This document shows positions 1 to 9,707 of a DNA stretch of 30,133 nucleotides, piece after piece. A program made the translations under genes and the position numbers. Each line of letters starts with the position of its first letter. Position 1 is the first letter of the stretch. Origin of the DNA: Isotricha intestinalis (taxonomy: Eukaryota; Ciliophora; Litostomatea; Vestibuliferida; Isotrichidae); NCBI GenBank assembly GCA_023807065.1, contig JAJJLU010000577.1:1-30133 (forward strand), given 5' to 3'. Below the pieces are notes generated by a model. The model saw nothing but the letters and a program-made list of their open reading frames with translations, had not been told where the DNA came from and did not search any database.

Positions 1-36
1 AGAAATTATTTAGGTGATAAATATCTTGAAGGTTAA
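1..36 (+). CDS. C-terminal tail of a gene on a neighbouring chromosome (partial)
   Basis: The first frame reads 11 codons, RNYLGDKYLEG, and stops at TAA 34-36; the other two plus frames stop at once. The peptide has normal protein composition and is followed by A+T-rich non-coding DNA up to the telomere repeats at 227. If 1-239 is the end of a separate chromosome, this would be the last codons of its terminal gene, about 190 bp from the telomere, a spacing similar to that of the gene at 383. The piece is too short to identify, and chance openness over 12 codons cannot be excluded. Confidence 0.3.
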   Translation, partial: RNYLGDKYLEG

Positions 37-226
37 AATAAAAATTTATTCATTTTTTGAATAATGAATATATTATACAATATATATTTTTTTGTGAAAT
101 AAAAATTAATTTTTTTTATTATTTATAAATTATTTTTTTAACAATCAAAAAAAAATGAGTTTTTTTTTTTATTTTAATTATTTAATTTTTTATTGATAAA
201 TTATTTTATTTTTTTAATTAACTTAA
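37..226. other. Non-coding subtelomeric DNA of the left-hand piece
   Basis: About 190 bp of nearly pure A+T with long T runs and no open frame of note. It lies between the possible gene tail at 1-36 and the telomere-type repeats, and looks like a short 3' flank plus subtelomere. Confidence 0.5.
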
Positions 227-266
227 ATTGGGGATTGGGCCCAATCCCCAATCCCCAACCCCAATT
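227..266. repeat. Head-to-head telomere repeats (palindromic telomere junction)
   Basis: Left arm 227-239 reads ATTGGGGATTGGG and right arm 240-252 reads CCCAATCCCCAAT: a perfect 26-bp palindrome centred between 239 and 240. The C-rich side continues with one more CCCC block, then CCAACCCCAATT. The units are the heptamer CCCCAAT with one hexamer-like CCCCAA. The G-rich strand runs rightward into the centre and the C-rich strand continues away from it, exactly the orientation of the 3' end of one chromosome joined to the 5' end of another. It is either an assembly or ligation chimera or a real telomere-telomere fusion. Confidence 0.85.
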
Positions 267-382
267 TAATTATTCTTCAAATCTTTTATTTATTTTTTTG
301 AATAAAGATTAATAAGTAGTTTTTCTTTTTTTATTTTGATATAAAACTTTTTTATAATAATTAAATATTAATTTATAATTTA
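267..382. other. Short subtelomere and 3' flank of the first BEACH gene
   Basis: Only about 116 bp separate the telomere-type repeats from the stop codon of the minus-strand gene at 383. The stretch is A+T-rich and has no coding signal. It probably holds the 3' UTR and polyadenylation region of that gene. Confidence 0.5.
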
Positions 383-3300
383 TTATACTTTAGTTTTTTT
401 GTTTTTAAATATTTTAATACTAAATGATTTATTATTTTCTTTGGTTAAAATACAAATAAAACTGTTATCAAAAGAAATATCCATATCAATAATTTCAGAA
501 TTAAAATTAATAGAATGAATTTCATATAAAACAGGCATATTTAAAATCTTTATACTATTATTTTCATTGAAATAAATAAAATCTTGTGAATAATAATTTG
601 TAAAAATTTTTATAATATCAATATTATTACATTTCTTTTCTAAGAATTTTTGTCCATTAATTGAATAAACTAAAAATTTATTATTACAATAAAATAAATA
701 AGAAGGTAAAGGAGAATAAGAAATTAAAAAGTATTTTGCAAAAACTTCTTGACTATTATCATTATATAATTTAAAAGAATTAACAAGATTAAATTTAGGA
801 TAAGTATAAATCATGCATAGATTATCTTTAGAATAAGTAACAAAAATATTTAATTGTTCATTTAAATTCATACAAATAATTTCATTATGACAATTATGAA
901 TTTCTTTATATAAATTCCATTTGTTTTTATCATTAATTTTATAAATAAAAATATTCCCTTTTATATTACTACAAATACAAAAATGATCATTTTTATCAAT
1001 AATAATATTATTAATTGGATAATCACTATCATTTAAAATTTCAAAATCTAAATTATTATTAATATCTTTTATTAATTTTTGTATTATAATATTACCATTC
1101 CAATATCCTCCCATTGCAATATATTCTCCTTTTCCAAAAAGGATGATAGGTGGTTTTTTTTTATTAATTCTAAATTTAGTTTTAATTAAATTATATTTAG
1201 TTAAATTTTCTAAAGTATATAAACGAAAATTTTCATTCTCTTCTTTTTTATCTCTTTTCCTGTTAATTTCAAAAGAATAAACACAAGTTAAGCAAATAAC
1301 AAATAATTTAAATTTATTATTATTCAATTCAACATATTTTAAATATAAAAAATCATTACATACAAGATTATAATTATTAATAATATTAACAATCTCATAA
1401 TTAAAATTTTCATCATTGTTAGTTATTTGGAATTTAAAGTTTTTATTTTCTATTTCTTCAAAATATAATCTAGGAGAAGTAATATTTTTAAAAATTTGAT
1501 TCGGAGTAATTCCAAATTCAATCATTCTAGAATAATATTTTTTTTGTTTAATATCTTTTTCTTTAATATAAATATTATCATAATCTTCATAAGTAAAACA
1601 AGAAAATAAATTATGTTTTTCTTTAGCTTTTTCACCTTTTTGATAATAACCAAAAATTAAATCAAACCATTCATTTATATTCAAAGAAACATCTTTACTT
1701 TCTAAACACATTCTATGTTTATAAATAAAATCATATTCATTGTTATTACACCATTTAGGTAAAACAACGTTTTGAACTCTTTCATATTTATTATTATCAA
1801 CATTTAAAATTTCTCCAAAATAAAAATCATTACTATTAATAAATAATTCAGGAAAACAAAAAATTTCAGGGATTAATTCTCTTAAATCACTTTTTTGAGT
1901 AGAAGCACAATTAAAAGAACTTAGAAAATTATTAAATAATCTATTAGGATCATCAAAAGTTTTTCCTTGAAGTTCAATTCTATCAAAAGCAAAGGGTAAA
2001 GTTCTAACTAAATAATAAGAAACATATAATGAAGTAGAATAATGAGAACCATATCTTCCAATATTATCATTAATCATATCATTTTCATCAATTAATGACC
2101 AATGATTTAAATAATCATTTTTTCTAATAATTGATTCTTTACTTATTTCTAACATTCCCATTGGAGTGTCAAAAGGTCTTAATTTTTCTTTTTTAATTTC
2201 AAAATTAGGATTTTCATAATCTATATATATCCAAGGAAATATTGGATATTGATTTAAATCATTGTATGTTCTATTTGAATATATATTTAATATCATTATT
2301 AATTTTAATGTTGATATTTTGTAGTTTTTCCAATTTTCATATATTTTTACTAAGTTTAAAGAGTTTTTTTCTATGTTTGAATATTTTATATTTGATTTAT
2401 TAATATATCCTATATTGGAATAATATTTATTATAATCTATATATATTTCTTCTAGTAAATAATGTTTATTTTTGTCTAAATAATTTTTTAAGTCTGTTAT
2501 TATATTTTCTATTTCATCTTCAAATTTGAAAAAATAACTTTTTTTCTTTGAAGAAAAGATTTCCATTGAATTTCTTTTATAAATATATCTTCTTTTAAAT
2601 ATTAATTCTATTTCATTATATGGAATACATATATGATAAAATTTTGTTTTTTCTTCTTGAGATTTGAAAATTGAGCCAAAACAATATTTTCTTTCTTCAT
2701 CATAATCTTCATCATTAACATTTCTTTCAAATTCAAAACTATAAAATCCTATTTCTTCTTTATTAATATAAAATAATCCTTGTATATGATAATTATGAAA
2801 TATTAAACAACATTTTTTTATATTTAATGATGAATCTTTTTGATTATATTCAAATTTTTCCTTTAATATAAAATTCCTTGCCAATGATTCTATATTATAT
2901 TTTTGTTTTATTGTTGAATTTAATTTTAATAAATAAGGTGGTTTTTTATTTTCTTTTTTTTCTTTTTTCACTAAAGACAAATATTTATTTAAATTCAAAT
3001 TTACTATTTTGTGAATTGGTTTTAAATTTAAATTCGTTTGTTTAAATAATTTTTTAGTATCAAATTGAGAAAATTTTGGATAATAATCCTCAATATCAAT
3101 TATAGGAGTAAGTAAAATTCTAGTATATTCATCGGTTAAATGATATTTTATTTTATAACATAAATGGTATTTGTTTTTATTATAAAAAAATTCTTTTGTA
3201 CTCCAAAAATTATTAAATCTAAATAGATTTTTTTTAAATTTTTTATATTTTTTTATTTTAAGTGCTTTATGATATATATCTTTTATTTTTTCTATTTGAA

Positions 3301-6300
3301 TATTTAAGTCTAAACCCTTTTTCAAATTTGAAACTTTTTCAATCATTTCATTTTGTTTAAATTTATTTTTTTTTTCATAATCTGGATTACTTATTATATT
3401 TTCTTTAGAAAAATTTAATTTATAACAAGGAATAATTTTATGAATTTCTTTTTCTCTATTTTCACAAATTTCAATAAAAGGGAAAATTTCTTTTAAAACA
3501 GAATTTAATTTATTTTGATTATCTATAAAATATATCATAAAATTTTTATCATTTAATATTTTATTTATTTCATTATTATAAAATTCATCCTTACAATTTA
3601 ATATAATATTAATTAAATCAGTTTCAGAATTTTTAAAACAATCATCAAATAATTTAACAGGAAAAGTTAAAGAAAAATCATCTTCTTTTTCTTTGAAGCC
3701 TAAAAAATTAATAAATTTGGTTGATGCTTTTTTATTTTTTTCTTTTATTTTTTCTTCTTTAAAATGATTATACATTTTAAAACAAATATATAAAATATTT
3801 CCAAGACAAGAATAATAATATTTAACATTTATATTTGATTTTCTTTCATTGATTTGATTTATTAAAATATAAATTGAATAATATAAAATTGATTCTGTTA
3901 ATTTATTATTATAATCAATATAGTATTTTTCTTTTTTATCAAGATTCCCACAAGAAATTATTATAAAAATAATAAACTGTTGAAAATGCTTATTCCAATA
4001 TTCAATGTCACTTTCATTTTCAATATTTACTATTAATAATATTAAATAATGAAATAAAAGTAAAATAATTTTTATTCCATTATTACATAATAATTTATTT
4101 TGTTCAAAAGAAAAATAAATGTATTTTAATTCTTTGATAAATTTATTTTTTTCTTCTTTTTTTATTAAATAATAATTAAATATTTGATCTAATTTATCCC
4201 AAAAAATATCATTCCATAATTTATAAAAACAATTTGAATACATTGTTTTAAAATTAGTATAATCATTCCATTTATCTTCAATTGATATATTTTTTTCTGT
4301 TTTTTTTTCATTTGAAATTAATTTATCATAAAACAAATTAACAAATTGTTTTAATTTTATATCAGGTTCGTTTATATTTTTATTTAAATTATCAATTTTA
4401 TAAAAAGTAAAAAATTCAAATAAAGTTCCACAATAATAAATAAAATCTGATTTTTTTACATTTTTTTCAAAATCTTCAAGTTTATCTATTATTTCAATTA
4501 TATTAAAAGCATTTTGGAAAATTTGATTAATAAACTCTCTTAAAATATTATATAAAATTTCATTATCTGAAAATAAATAACAATAATATTTTCCCCATAA
4601 TAAAATATAATCAATTTTTTTAATATCTTTTGTTAAAATATAAATTATTAATTCATTTCCATTTTTATAAATTTGAGTCATAAAATTTAAAGTTGTTTCA
4701 TAAGAATTATGAGATTCATTTATAATAAAAGGAATTTTAAAATCTTTGTTTTTTAAATATATAAAAGATTGAAAATAAGTTTCTAAAATAAAATGGATTG
4801 AATTATTTGAGAGAATTATATTTTTAACTAAATCTGATTGTTCTTTTTCTTTATTTAAAATATATAATGAAGCATATAAATTTTCAATTTCTGATTTTGG
4901 ACTTATTGAAATTATTAATGGAATTATATATGAAATATATTTTCTTTGCCTAAAAAAATTATTTAAAATTGTAAGTAAATTGGATAATAAATCTTGAAAG
5001 TGATCTTTATTAATATATTTTAAATATTCTTTATCTATTTTATTTAATTTTATTTTTTGATAATCTAATATTTCTATTTTATGTTTAATTGTTTCATATT
5101 GATCTTCTTTATCATTTACCTCATCAATAATATAATATTTTGGAATTATATTATTTTCAATAAAAATTAGAATTTGAGGAATATCAAGTTTTAAATCAAT
5201 AAAATTATTTTTTGGTTCTAAATTTTCTAAAAGTTCAAAAATAAAAACCAATAATTTAATTCTTACATCAAATAAAGAATTTTCTAAGAGACTAAGACTA
5301 ATATCTAATATAATATTTTTAGTATTTAATCTTTGAAATAATTCAATTTTATTTTGTTTTTGAGAATAATTTAAAAAATTTGAGAAAATCTTAATAATAA
5401 TATTTTGAGTACAAGGACTAATTTTTTTAGTTAATATTTTAAATATATCATTTATATCAGGTTCGAAATCTATTTTATAAATTAAATCAATTAAATAAGA
5501 AATTTCTTCTAATATTCCATTTATTTCTTGATCTCTTATTTCTATATTATCTTCATTTTTAAAATAAGAAGCATGTTCTTTACAACAATATTTATAATTA
5601 AATAAATCATCATATATTAATATTAAAGAAATTATTTTTTGAGTTTTTATTTTAATTGATTTTTTCTTTAAATTTTTAATATTTATTAATTGCTTTATTA
5701 ATAATTTTTGATTCTGAAAAGAAAATTTTGTTAAAATATTTTCATTTAAAAATATTTCATTATGATATTGATTACTTATTGAAATCAAATTAAAATCATT
5801 TTCATTTAATAAATTTACAATTGAATTTGATAATGTTAAAAAAATACCTTTTGTATCATCATTAAAAAATTGATCTGGTATTTTTTCTAAAAATAAACTT
5901 AAACAAGTGAAAAATTCTTGTTCTTTTTGATTTAAAATATTATTTTTATTATCAGAATAAAAAACATTTCCTAAAATTAAGAAAAATTCATTTAAATTTT
6001 TTTGAGTTAAAATTTCATTATTTTCAATCATAAATTCTAAAATTGGTAAAAGAGAATTAATACCATCAATTGAGAATAAATTATTTACTTTTTTTTCAAA
6101 AATATGAATTCCTATTGTCTTTGAATTTTCAGTTATTAATTCAGCATCTAATAAACTAATAGAATCTCTTAAAAAAATTCTATTTTCATTTTCTTCTTCA
6201 ATCTCAAATCTCGATGGAATATATATTGAAATTAAATTTCCATAAAATGTATTATATAAAATTGGATCTTCTTGATTATCTTCTATAATAGAATATTTAA

Positions 6301-7444
6301 AGTATGTTAATAAATCATTTTTATTAAATTTATTTAATAATTCTTCATTAAAGATTCCATATCTATAAATATTTTTTTCTTTGTTTTCAAATATTTTTAA
6401 AGTATTATTGTTGTAATCATTTTTATATATTATTATTGAAGTACATATTCCAGTGAAAGATTTAAAAAAAGATAAATATTCAATATCTGAGATTTTTTTA
6501 TCTGAAATTAATGAAATTTCTTTATCTAATTTATAATCAATTTTTTTATTATTAATATATATTTCAAGTTTTAAATTTCCATTTTTGTTTTGGCATTTAA
6601 GTAAAATAGAATTTATTTCATTTTTCTTAAATTGATATAATGTATCATGAGTAAAAGAACCTGTTAAAATATTTTCCATATCTATATTTAAAAATATATT
6701 GTTTCCATTTGATAATTTAATGTTAATTAACTTTGAAATATTTTTCGAAAATAATTGTTTATTTTCTTCAGGATTTAATTTTAAAAAAAAAAAAATAAGA
6801 ATATTTAAAATTTCCTCATTTTGAAAATTTAAAATTTGATTTTTATTATTTACTTTAATTTCACAATCTGGATTTCCATTAAAGTATAAATAATTAGTGA
6901 GAAAATCAAAATTACTTCTTACTAAATAAAAATAACTTATTAAAACTAAAAAATTATGAAATTTATCTGAAGTTAAAATATCATTTTCATTTTCTTTTTC
7001 TTCATTATTATTTAGAATATTTATATAATGAGTAATTAAAGAAAATAAATATTCATATACTTCATGATTACATGTTAAATTTTTAATTAATAAATCTAAA
7101 ACAGATAAAATTTCATTTTTATATTTTTCATTTTCTGAATTTGAATTAAAAAATTCTTTAATACAAATTGTATATAAAGATAAATTATTACTTGATGTAA
7201 AATTATTTATAATATCCATATTGTATTGAATTTCAGTAAATAAATAATGAAAGAAATTAAAAATTTTTAATTTATTTTCTATTTTTTCAGAATTATTATC
7301 TAATAAAGATAACATATTTGATATTTTATCTTCCATATCTTGAGTTATAATTTTTATATTTTTTTTCTTCCAATTATCAATATCTAAATAAATTTTATCT
7401 TGATTTAAATTTTCATTTTCAATATTATTATTTATTCCTTCCAT
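383..7444 (-). CDS. BEACH-WD40 protein 1 (LYST/neurobeachin-type, 2353 aa)
   Basis: A giant protein of the BEACH family, whose members act as membrane-associated scaffolds in vesicle, lysosome and phagosome traffic. An alpha-helical, ARM-like N-terminal region is interrupted by a probable ConA/LamG-like beta-sandwich near residues 240-345. A PH-BEACH domain lies near 1545-1640 (KCCLIFHNYHIQGLFYI). The BEACH domain, about 1710-1985, carries SNRTYNDLNQYPIFPW, HYSTS, a DPNRLF element, ELIPEIF, LPKW, the LES motif and NEWFDLIFGYYQKG. A WD40-type beta-propeller fills roughly 2000-2353. All BEACH hallmark blocks are intact, so it is probably functional. The ATG at 7444 is preceded by an in-frame TGA 9-12 nt upstream, and the gene ends in TAA. 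No intron is needed. A paralogue of almost the same length lies at 12201-19324. Confidence 0.93.
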   Translation of the reverse strand: MEGINNNIENENLNQDKIYLDIDNWKKKNIKIITQDMEDKISNMLSLLDNNSEKIENKLKIFNFFHYLFTEIQYNMDIINNFTSSNNLSLYTICIKEFFNSNSENEKYKNEILSVLDLLIKNLTCNHEVYEYLFSLITHYINILNNNEEKENENDILTSDKFHNFLVLISYFYLVRSNFDFLTNYLYFNGNPDCEIKVNNKNQILNFQNEEILNILIFFFLKLNPEENKQLFSKNISKLINIKLSNGNNIFLNIDMENILTGSFTHDTLYQFKKNEINSILLKCQNKNGNLKLEIYINNKKIDYKLDKEISLISDKKISDIEYLSFFKSFTGICTSIIIYKNDYNNNTLKIFENKEKNIYRYGIFNEELLNKFNKNDLLTYFKYSIIEDNQEDPILYNTFYGNLISIYIPSRFEIEEENENRIFLRDSISLLDAELITENSKTIGIHIFEKKVNNLFSIDGINSLLPILEFMIENNEILTQKNLNEFFLILGNVFYSDNKNNILNQKEQEFFTCLSLFLEKIPDQFFNDDTKGIFLTLSNSIVNLLNENDFNLISISNQYHNEIFLNENILTKFSFQNQKLLIKQLINIKNLKKKSIKIKTQKIISLILIYDDLFNYKYCCKEHASYFKNEDNIEIRDQEINGILEEISYLIDLIYKIDFEPDINDIFKILTKKISPCTQNIIIKIFSNFLNYSQKQNKIELFQRLNTKNIILDISLSLLENSLFDVRIKLLVFIFELLENLEPKNNFIDLKLDIPQILIFIENNIIPKYYIIDEVNDKEDQYETIKHKIEILDYQKIKLNKIDKEYLKYINKDHFQDLLSNLLTILNNFFRQRKYISYIIPLIISISPKSEIENLYASLYILNKEKEQSDLVKNIILSNNSIHFILETYFQSFIYLKNKDFKIPFIINESHNSYETTLNFMTQIYKNGNELIIYILTKDIKKIDYILLWGKYYCYLFSDNEILYNILREFINQIFQNAFNIIEIIDKLEDFEKNVKKSDFIYYCGTLFEFFTFYKIDNLNKNINEPDIKLKQFVNLFYDKLISNEKKTEKNISIEDKWNDYTNFKTMYSNCFYKLWNDIFWDKLDQIFNYYLIKKEEKNKFIKELKYIYFSFEQNKLLCNNGIKIILLLFHYLILLIVNIENESDIEYWNKHFQQFIIFIIISCGNLDKKEKYYIDYNNKLTESILYYSIYILINQINERKSNINVKYYYSCLGNILYICFKMYNHFKEEKIKEKNKKASTKFINFLGFKEKEDDFSLTFPVKLFDDCFKNSETDLINIILNCKDEFYNNEINKILNDKNFMIYFIDNQNKLNSVLKEIFPFIEICENREKEIHKIIPCYKLNFSKENIISNPDYEKKNKFKQNEMIEKVSNLKKGLDLNIQIEKIKDIYHKALKIKKYKKFKKNLFRFNNFWSTKEFFYNKNKYHLCYKIKYHLTDEYTRILLTPIIDIEDYYPKFSQFDTKKLFKQTNLNLKPIHKIVNLNLNKYLSLVKKEKKENKKPPYLLKLNSTIKQKYNIESLARNFILKEKFEYNQKDSSLNIKKCCLIFHNYHIQGLFYINKEEIGFYSFEFERNVNDEDYDEERKYCFGSIFKSQEEKTKFYHICIPYNEIELIFKRRYIYKRNSMEIFSSKKKSYFFKFEDEIENIITDLKNYLDKNKHYLLEEIYIDYNKYYSNIGYINKSNIKYSNIEKNSLNLVKIYENWKNYKISTLKLIMILNIYSNRTYNDLNQYPIFPWIYIDYENPNFEIKKEKLRPFDTPMGMLEISKESIIRKNDYLNHWSLIDENDMINDNIGRYGSHYSTSLYVSYYLVRTLPFAFDRIELQGKTFDDPNRLFNNFLSSFNCASTQKSDLRELIPEIFCFPELFINSNDFYFGEILNVDNNKYERVQNVVLPKWCNNNEYDFIYKHRMCLESKDVSLNINEWFDLIFGYYQKGEKAKEKHNLFSCFTYEDYDNIYIKEKDIKQKKYYSRMIEFGITPNQIFKNITSPRLYFEEIENKNFKFQITNNDENFNYEIVNIINNYNLVCNDFLYLKYVELNNNKFKLFVICLTCVYSFEINRKRDKKEENENFRLYTLENLTKYNLIKTKFRINKKKPPIILFGKGEYIAMGGYWNGNIIIQKLIKDINNNLDFEILNDSDYPINNIIIDKNDHFCICSNIKGNIFIYKINDKNKWNLYKEIHNCHNEIICMNLNEQLNIFVTYSKDNLCMIYTYPKFNLVNSFKLYNDNSQEVFAKYFLISYSPLPSYLFYCNNKFLVYSINGQKFLEKKCNNIDIIKIFTNYYSQDFIYFNENNSIKILNMPVLYEIHSINFNSEIIDMDISFDNSFICILTKENNKSFSIKIFKNKKTKV

Positions 7445-7576
7445 TAATTTAATTCAAAAAATAAAAAAATTTTAAATTAATAACTAAAATTAATTATTAA
7501 AATTCATAAAAAACAATTTTTTTAAATAATATAAAATAAATGAAAAAAAAATATATAAAATAAAAATTGAATTATT

Positions 7577-9148
7577 TTAATTATTAAGTCCAACTCTCCA
7601 AAGTGGCATTGCTTTAGAAGTATGTCCTAAAACATTATTCGCCATAGTACAAGCATCTTTTCCTTTATCAACATTAGGATTAAATTTATGTCTTTGTTTA
7701 TTTTTAAAACCTTGAGTTAAATCATTTAATTTAGATTCAACTTTATTTAATTTAGAATTATTTCTCATTTTAAATCTCATATAATTAATTTCATTTCCTA
7801 AATTTTTTGTTGATTTTGCTCTAATTGCATTTTTTCTTTTTTCTAATAATATTTCTTCTCTTTCTTTTATTCTATCAAAATCAATTTGATTAAAATCATT
7901 TTTATTTAATTCTAATAATTTTTCTTTTTCTATTTTTTCTTGTTCTTCTTCATATTTTTTTTTTCTATATTGTTCTATTAAAATTTGATTTTTTTCTCTA
8001 TTTTGTAAATAAATTTCTCTTTCTTTTTCTTTTTGATTTATTTCTTCTTCCATTTGTTTCTTTAAATTTGATATATTTTCTAATCTTTTTTTTTTCTTTC
8101 CATTCTTCAATTAATTTTTTTTTATTTTGTTGATTTTCTAAATCTAAATTATTTAAATTTTTTTTTTTTAAATTTTCCCTTTCTAATTGAATTTTTTCTA
8201 ACATATTTTTTTTATTTTGTTCTTCCATTAAATTCTTTATTTCTTTATATTTCTTAAGTAAATCTTTCTTTATTTCATTTAAATAAGAATATTTCTCAAA
8301 TAATCTAATATGATTTTTATGTTCATTAATAGGAATATAAGGAATTGTATTAGATAAAGCAGTTAAAAATTCATAATTATTTATTTTATTATGGAAATTT
8401 ATTCTTAATTTTAAAAATTCTTAATGTTCTTTCTGTCACCAAAATAAATTTATTCTTCCTAAATTTTTTTCAATTATTTTATTTATATATTCTATTATTT
8501 CTTTTATTTGTTCTAAATCATTTGAGTTTAATTTTTTTATTGTTGTTAAATCATCATTCAATAATATTTCATCTTTGTCATTTTATATTATTCCTACATT
8601 ATTTAATATATTATTTATGTAATTATTTATTAATTCAAATTTAGGATTTAAATTTTTTTATTTGTTAATTTTTGAATTTTAATGTTTGAATTATTTATGT
8701 TGTTTATGTTTTGATTTATTTTTTCTTCTTCTTTTTGATTAAACATATTTTCGAAATTTTTTGAATAATTATTTAATTCTTTTTCTAAAGAATCTTCTTC
8801 TTGTAATAATTCATCAAATTTATTTTTAAAATCTTTTCTTATTTTATGAAGAAATTCTTCTATTTTTTTTATTTTATTTTGAAAGTCATAATTATTAGAT
8901 CTTTTAGCATTATTTGTTAAAAAATATGAAAAAGCTTCGTTAATATAAAATTTAAGTTGTTTTTCTAATATATTAAAATTATTTTGTTCTTTTTCTATAT
9001 CATTCTTTAAAAGCGTTTGATATATTTTTGAAAGAGAATAATCTTCTTGAAGAAAACTTTGGATTAAAGCATTTTCTTCTGCTTTAAATAAATTTGACAT
9101 TTTCCTAAAATCTTCAATCCATTGTGGTTTTGATATTTGTTTTTCCAT
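7577..9148 (-). pseudogene. CCDC112/CCDC148-like coiled-coil gene, disrupted by 2 frameshifts and 3 stops
   Basis: The reading starts with ATG at 9148 (MEKQISKPQWIEDF), runs to an A7 tract at 8652-8658 and must shift frame there (one A short). It continues to an A10 tract at 8086-8095 (one A too many) and ends at TAA 7577 with the terminal motif AMPLWRVGL. The middle frame carries in-frame TAA (8583-8585), TGA (8436-8438) and TAA (8421-8423). The last two sit inside a block FW-stop-QKEH-stop-EFLKLR, whose W-x4-H-x2-F(L) spacing recalls the conserved core of the CCDC112/CCDC148 family of cilia and centriolar-satellite coiled-coil proteins, as I know it. The C-terminal half is a Glu/Lys-rich coiled coil. 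The two homopolymer shifts could be sequencing errors; the three stops could not. No GT-AG intron repairs them. The alternatives are two small genes plus a relic, or recoding. Confidence 0.7.
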
Positions 9149-9707
9149 TGTTTATTATTTAAATAAAATTTTATTTAATTTAATCAATTAAAATCAAAAA
9201 AAATTTCCTTTGTAAAATAGAAAAATAAAAATATATTTTATTCAAATTTAATAATTAAATGAAAAAATATATATATATCCCTTTTTATATAATATTATAT
9301 AAAAAATAATATCTATATAAATAAAATTATGAGCTATTTAGTTATTTTAGTGTAATGAATCATATTAAAATTAAATTAAAAAAGAATCCAAGCTTTATAA
9401 TTTATTTTTCTTTCTTATATCATCTTAAAATTTTAATATAAATCTTTCCACAAATATTTTAATGAGTTTGATTACTTTATTATCTTTTTTCTTTTCTTTC
9501 TATTAAAAAGTTTATATCTTTTGCTCATTAAATTCTCAATTTTTTTTTCTAACAACATTTTCTAAATTCTTGGAGGATGGTGAAAAAAAATCCTAAATAA
9601 ACCTTTAATTCAATTTTTAGTAAAATTCAATTTATTGTTTAGTATTTAAATAAAATATTGATTAAAAAATTATATGTGATTTTTTTATTTTTGTTTTTAA
9701 ATTTTAT
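9149..9707. other. Intergenic region, 559 bp
   Basis: A+T-rich spacer between two minus-strand genes, holding the promoter of the disrupted coiled-coil gene and the 3' flank of the gene at 9708. An (AT) run lies near 9268. A 28-codon minus-strand frame starting MLLEKKIENLMSKRYKLFN lies near 9480-9565; it is very basic and not convincing as a gene. No tRNA or other RNA gene was recognised. Confidence 0.4.

Noticed and set aside
8420..8439. A 20-nt GT-AG segment that would remove both the TGA and the second TAA of the coiled-coil gene as an intron.
   Set aside because: Splicing it creates an immediate TGA at the junction and breaks the conserved W-x4-H spacing, so it does not repair the gene.
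8652..8658. Programmed -1 frameshift at the A7 tract.
   Set aside because: The zero-frame phase of the run does not give a proper X XXY YYZ heptamer, and three further stops follow; a homopolymer deletion or sequencing error is simpler.
7577..9148. Genetic code with UAA=Gln or UGA=Trp as the explanation for the in-frame stops.
   Set aside because: All large intact genes end at TAA and have no internal TAA or TGA over thousands of codons; their Trp codons that I checked are TGG. Only local recoding remains possible.
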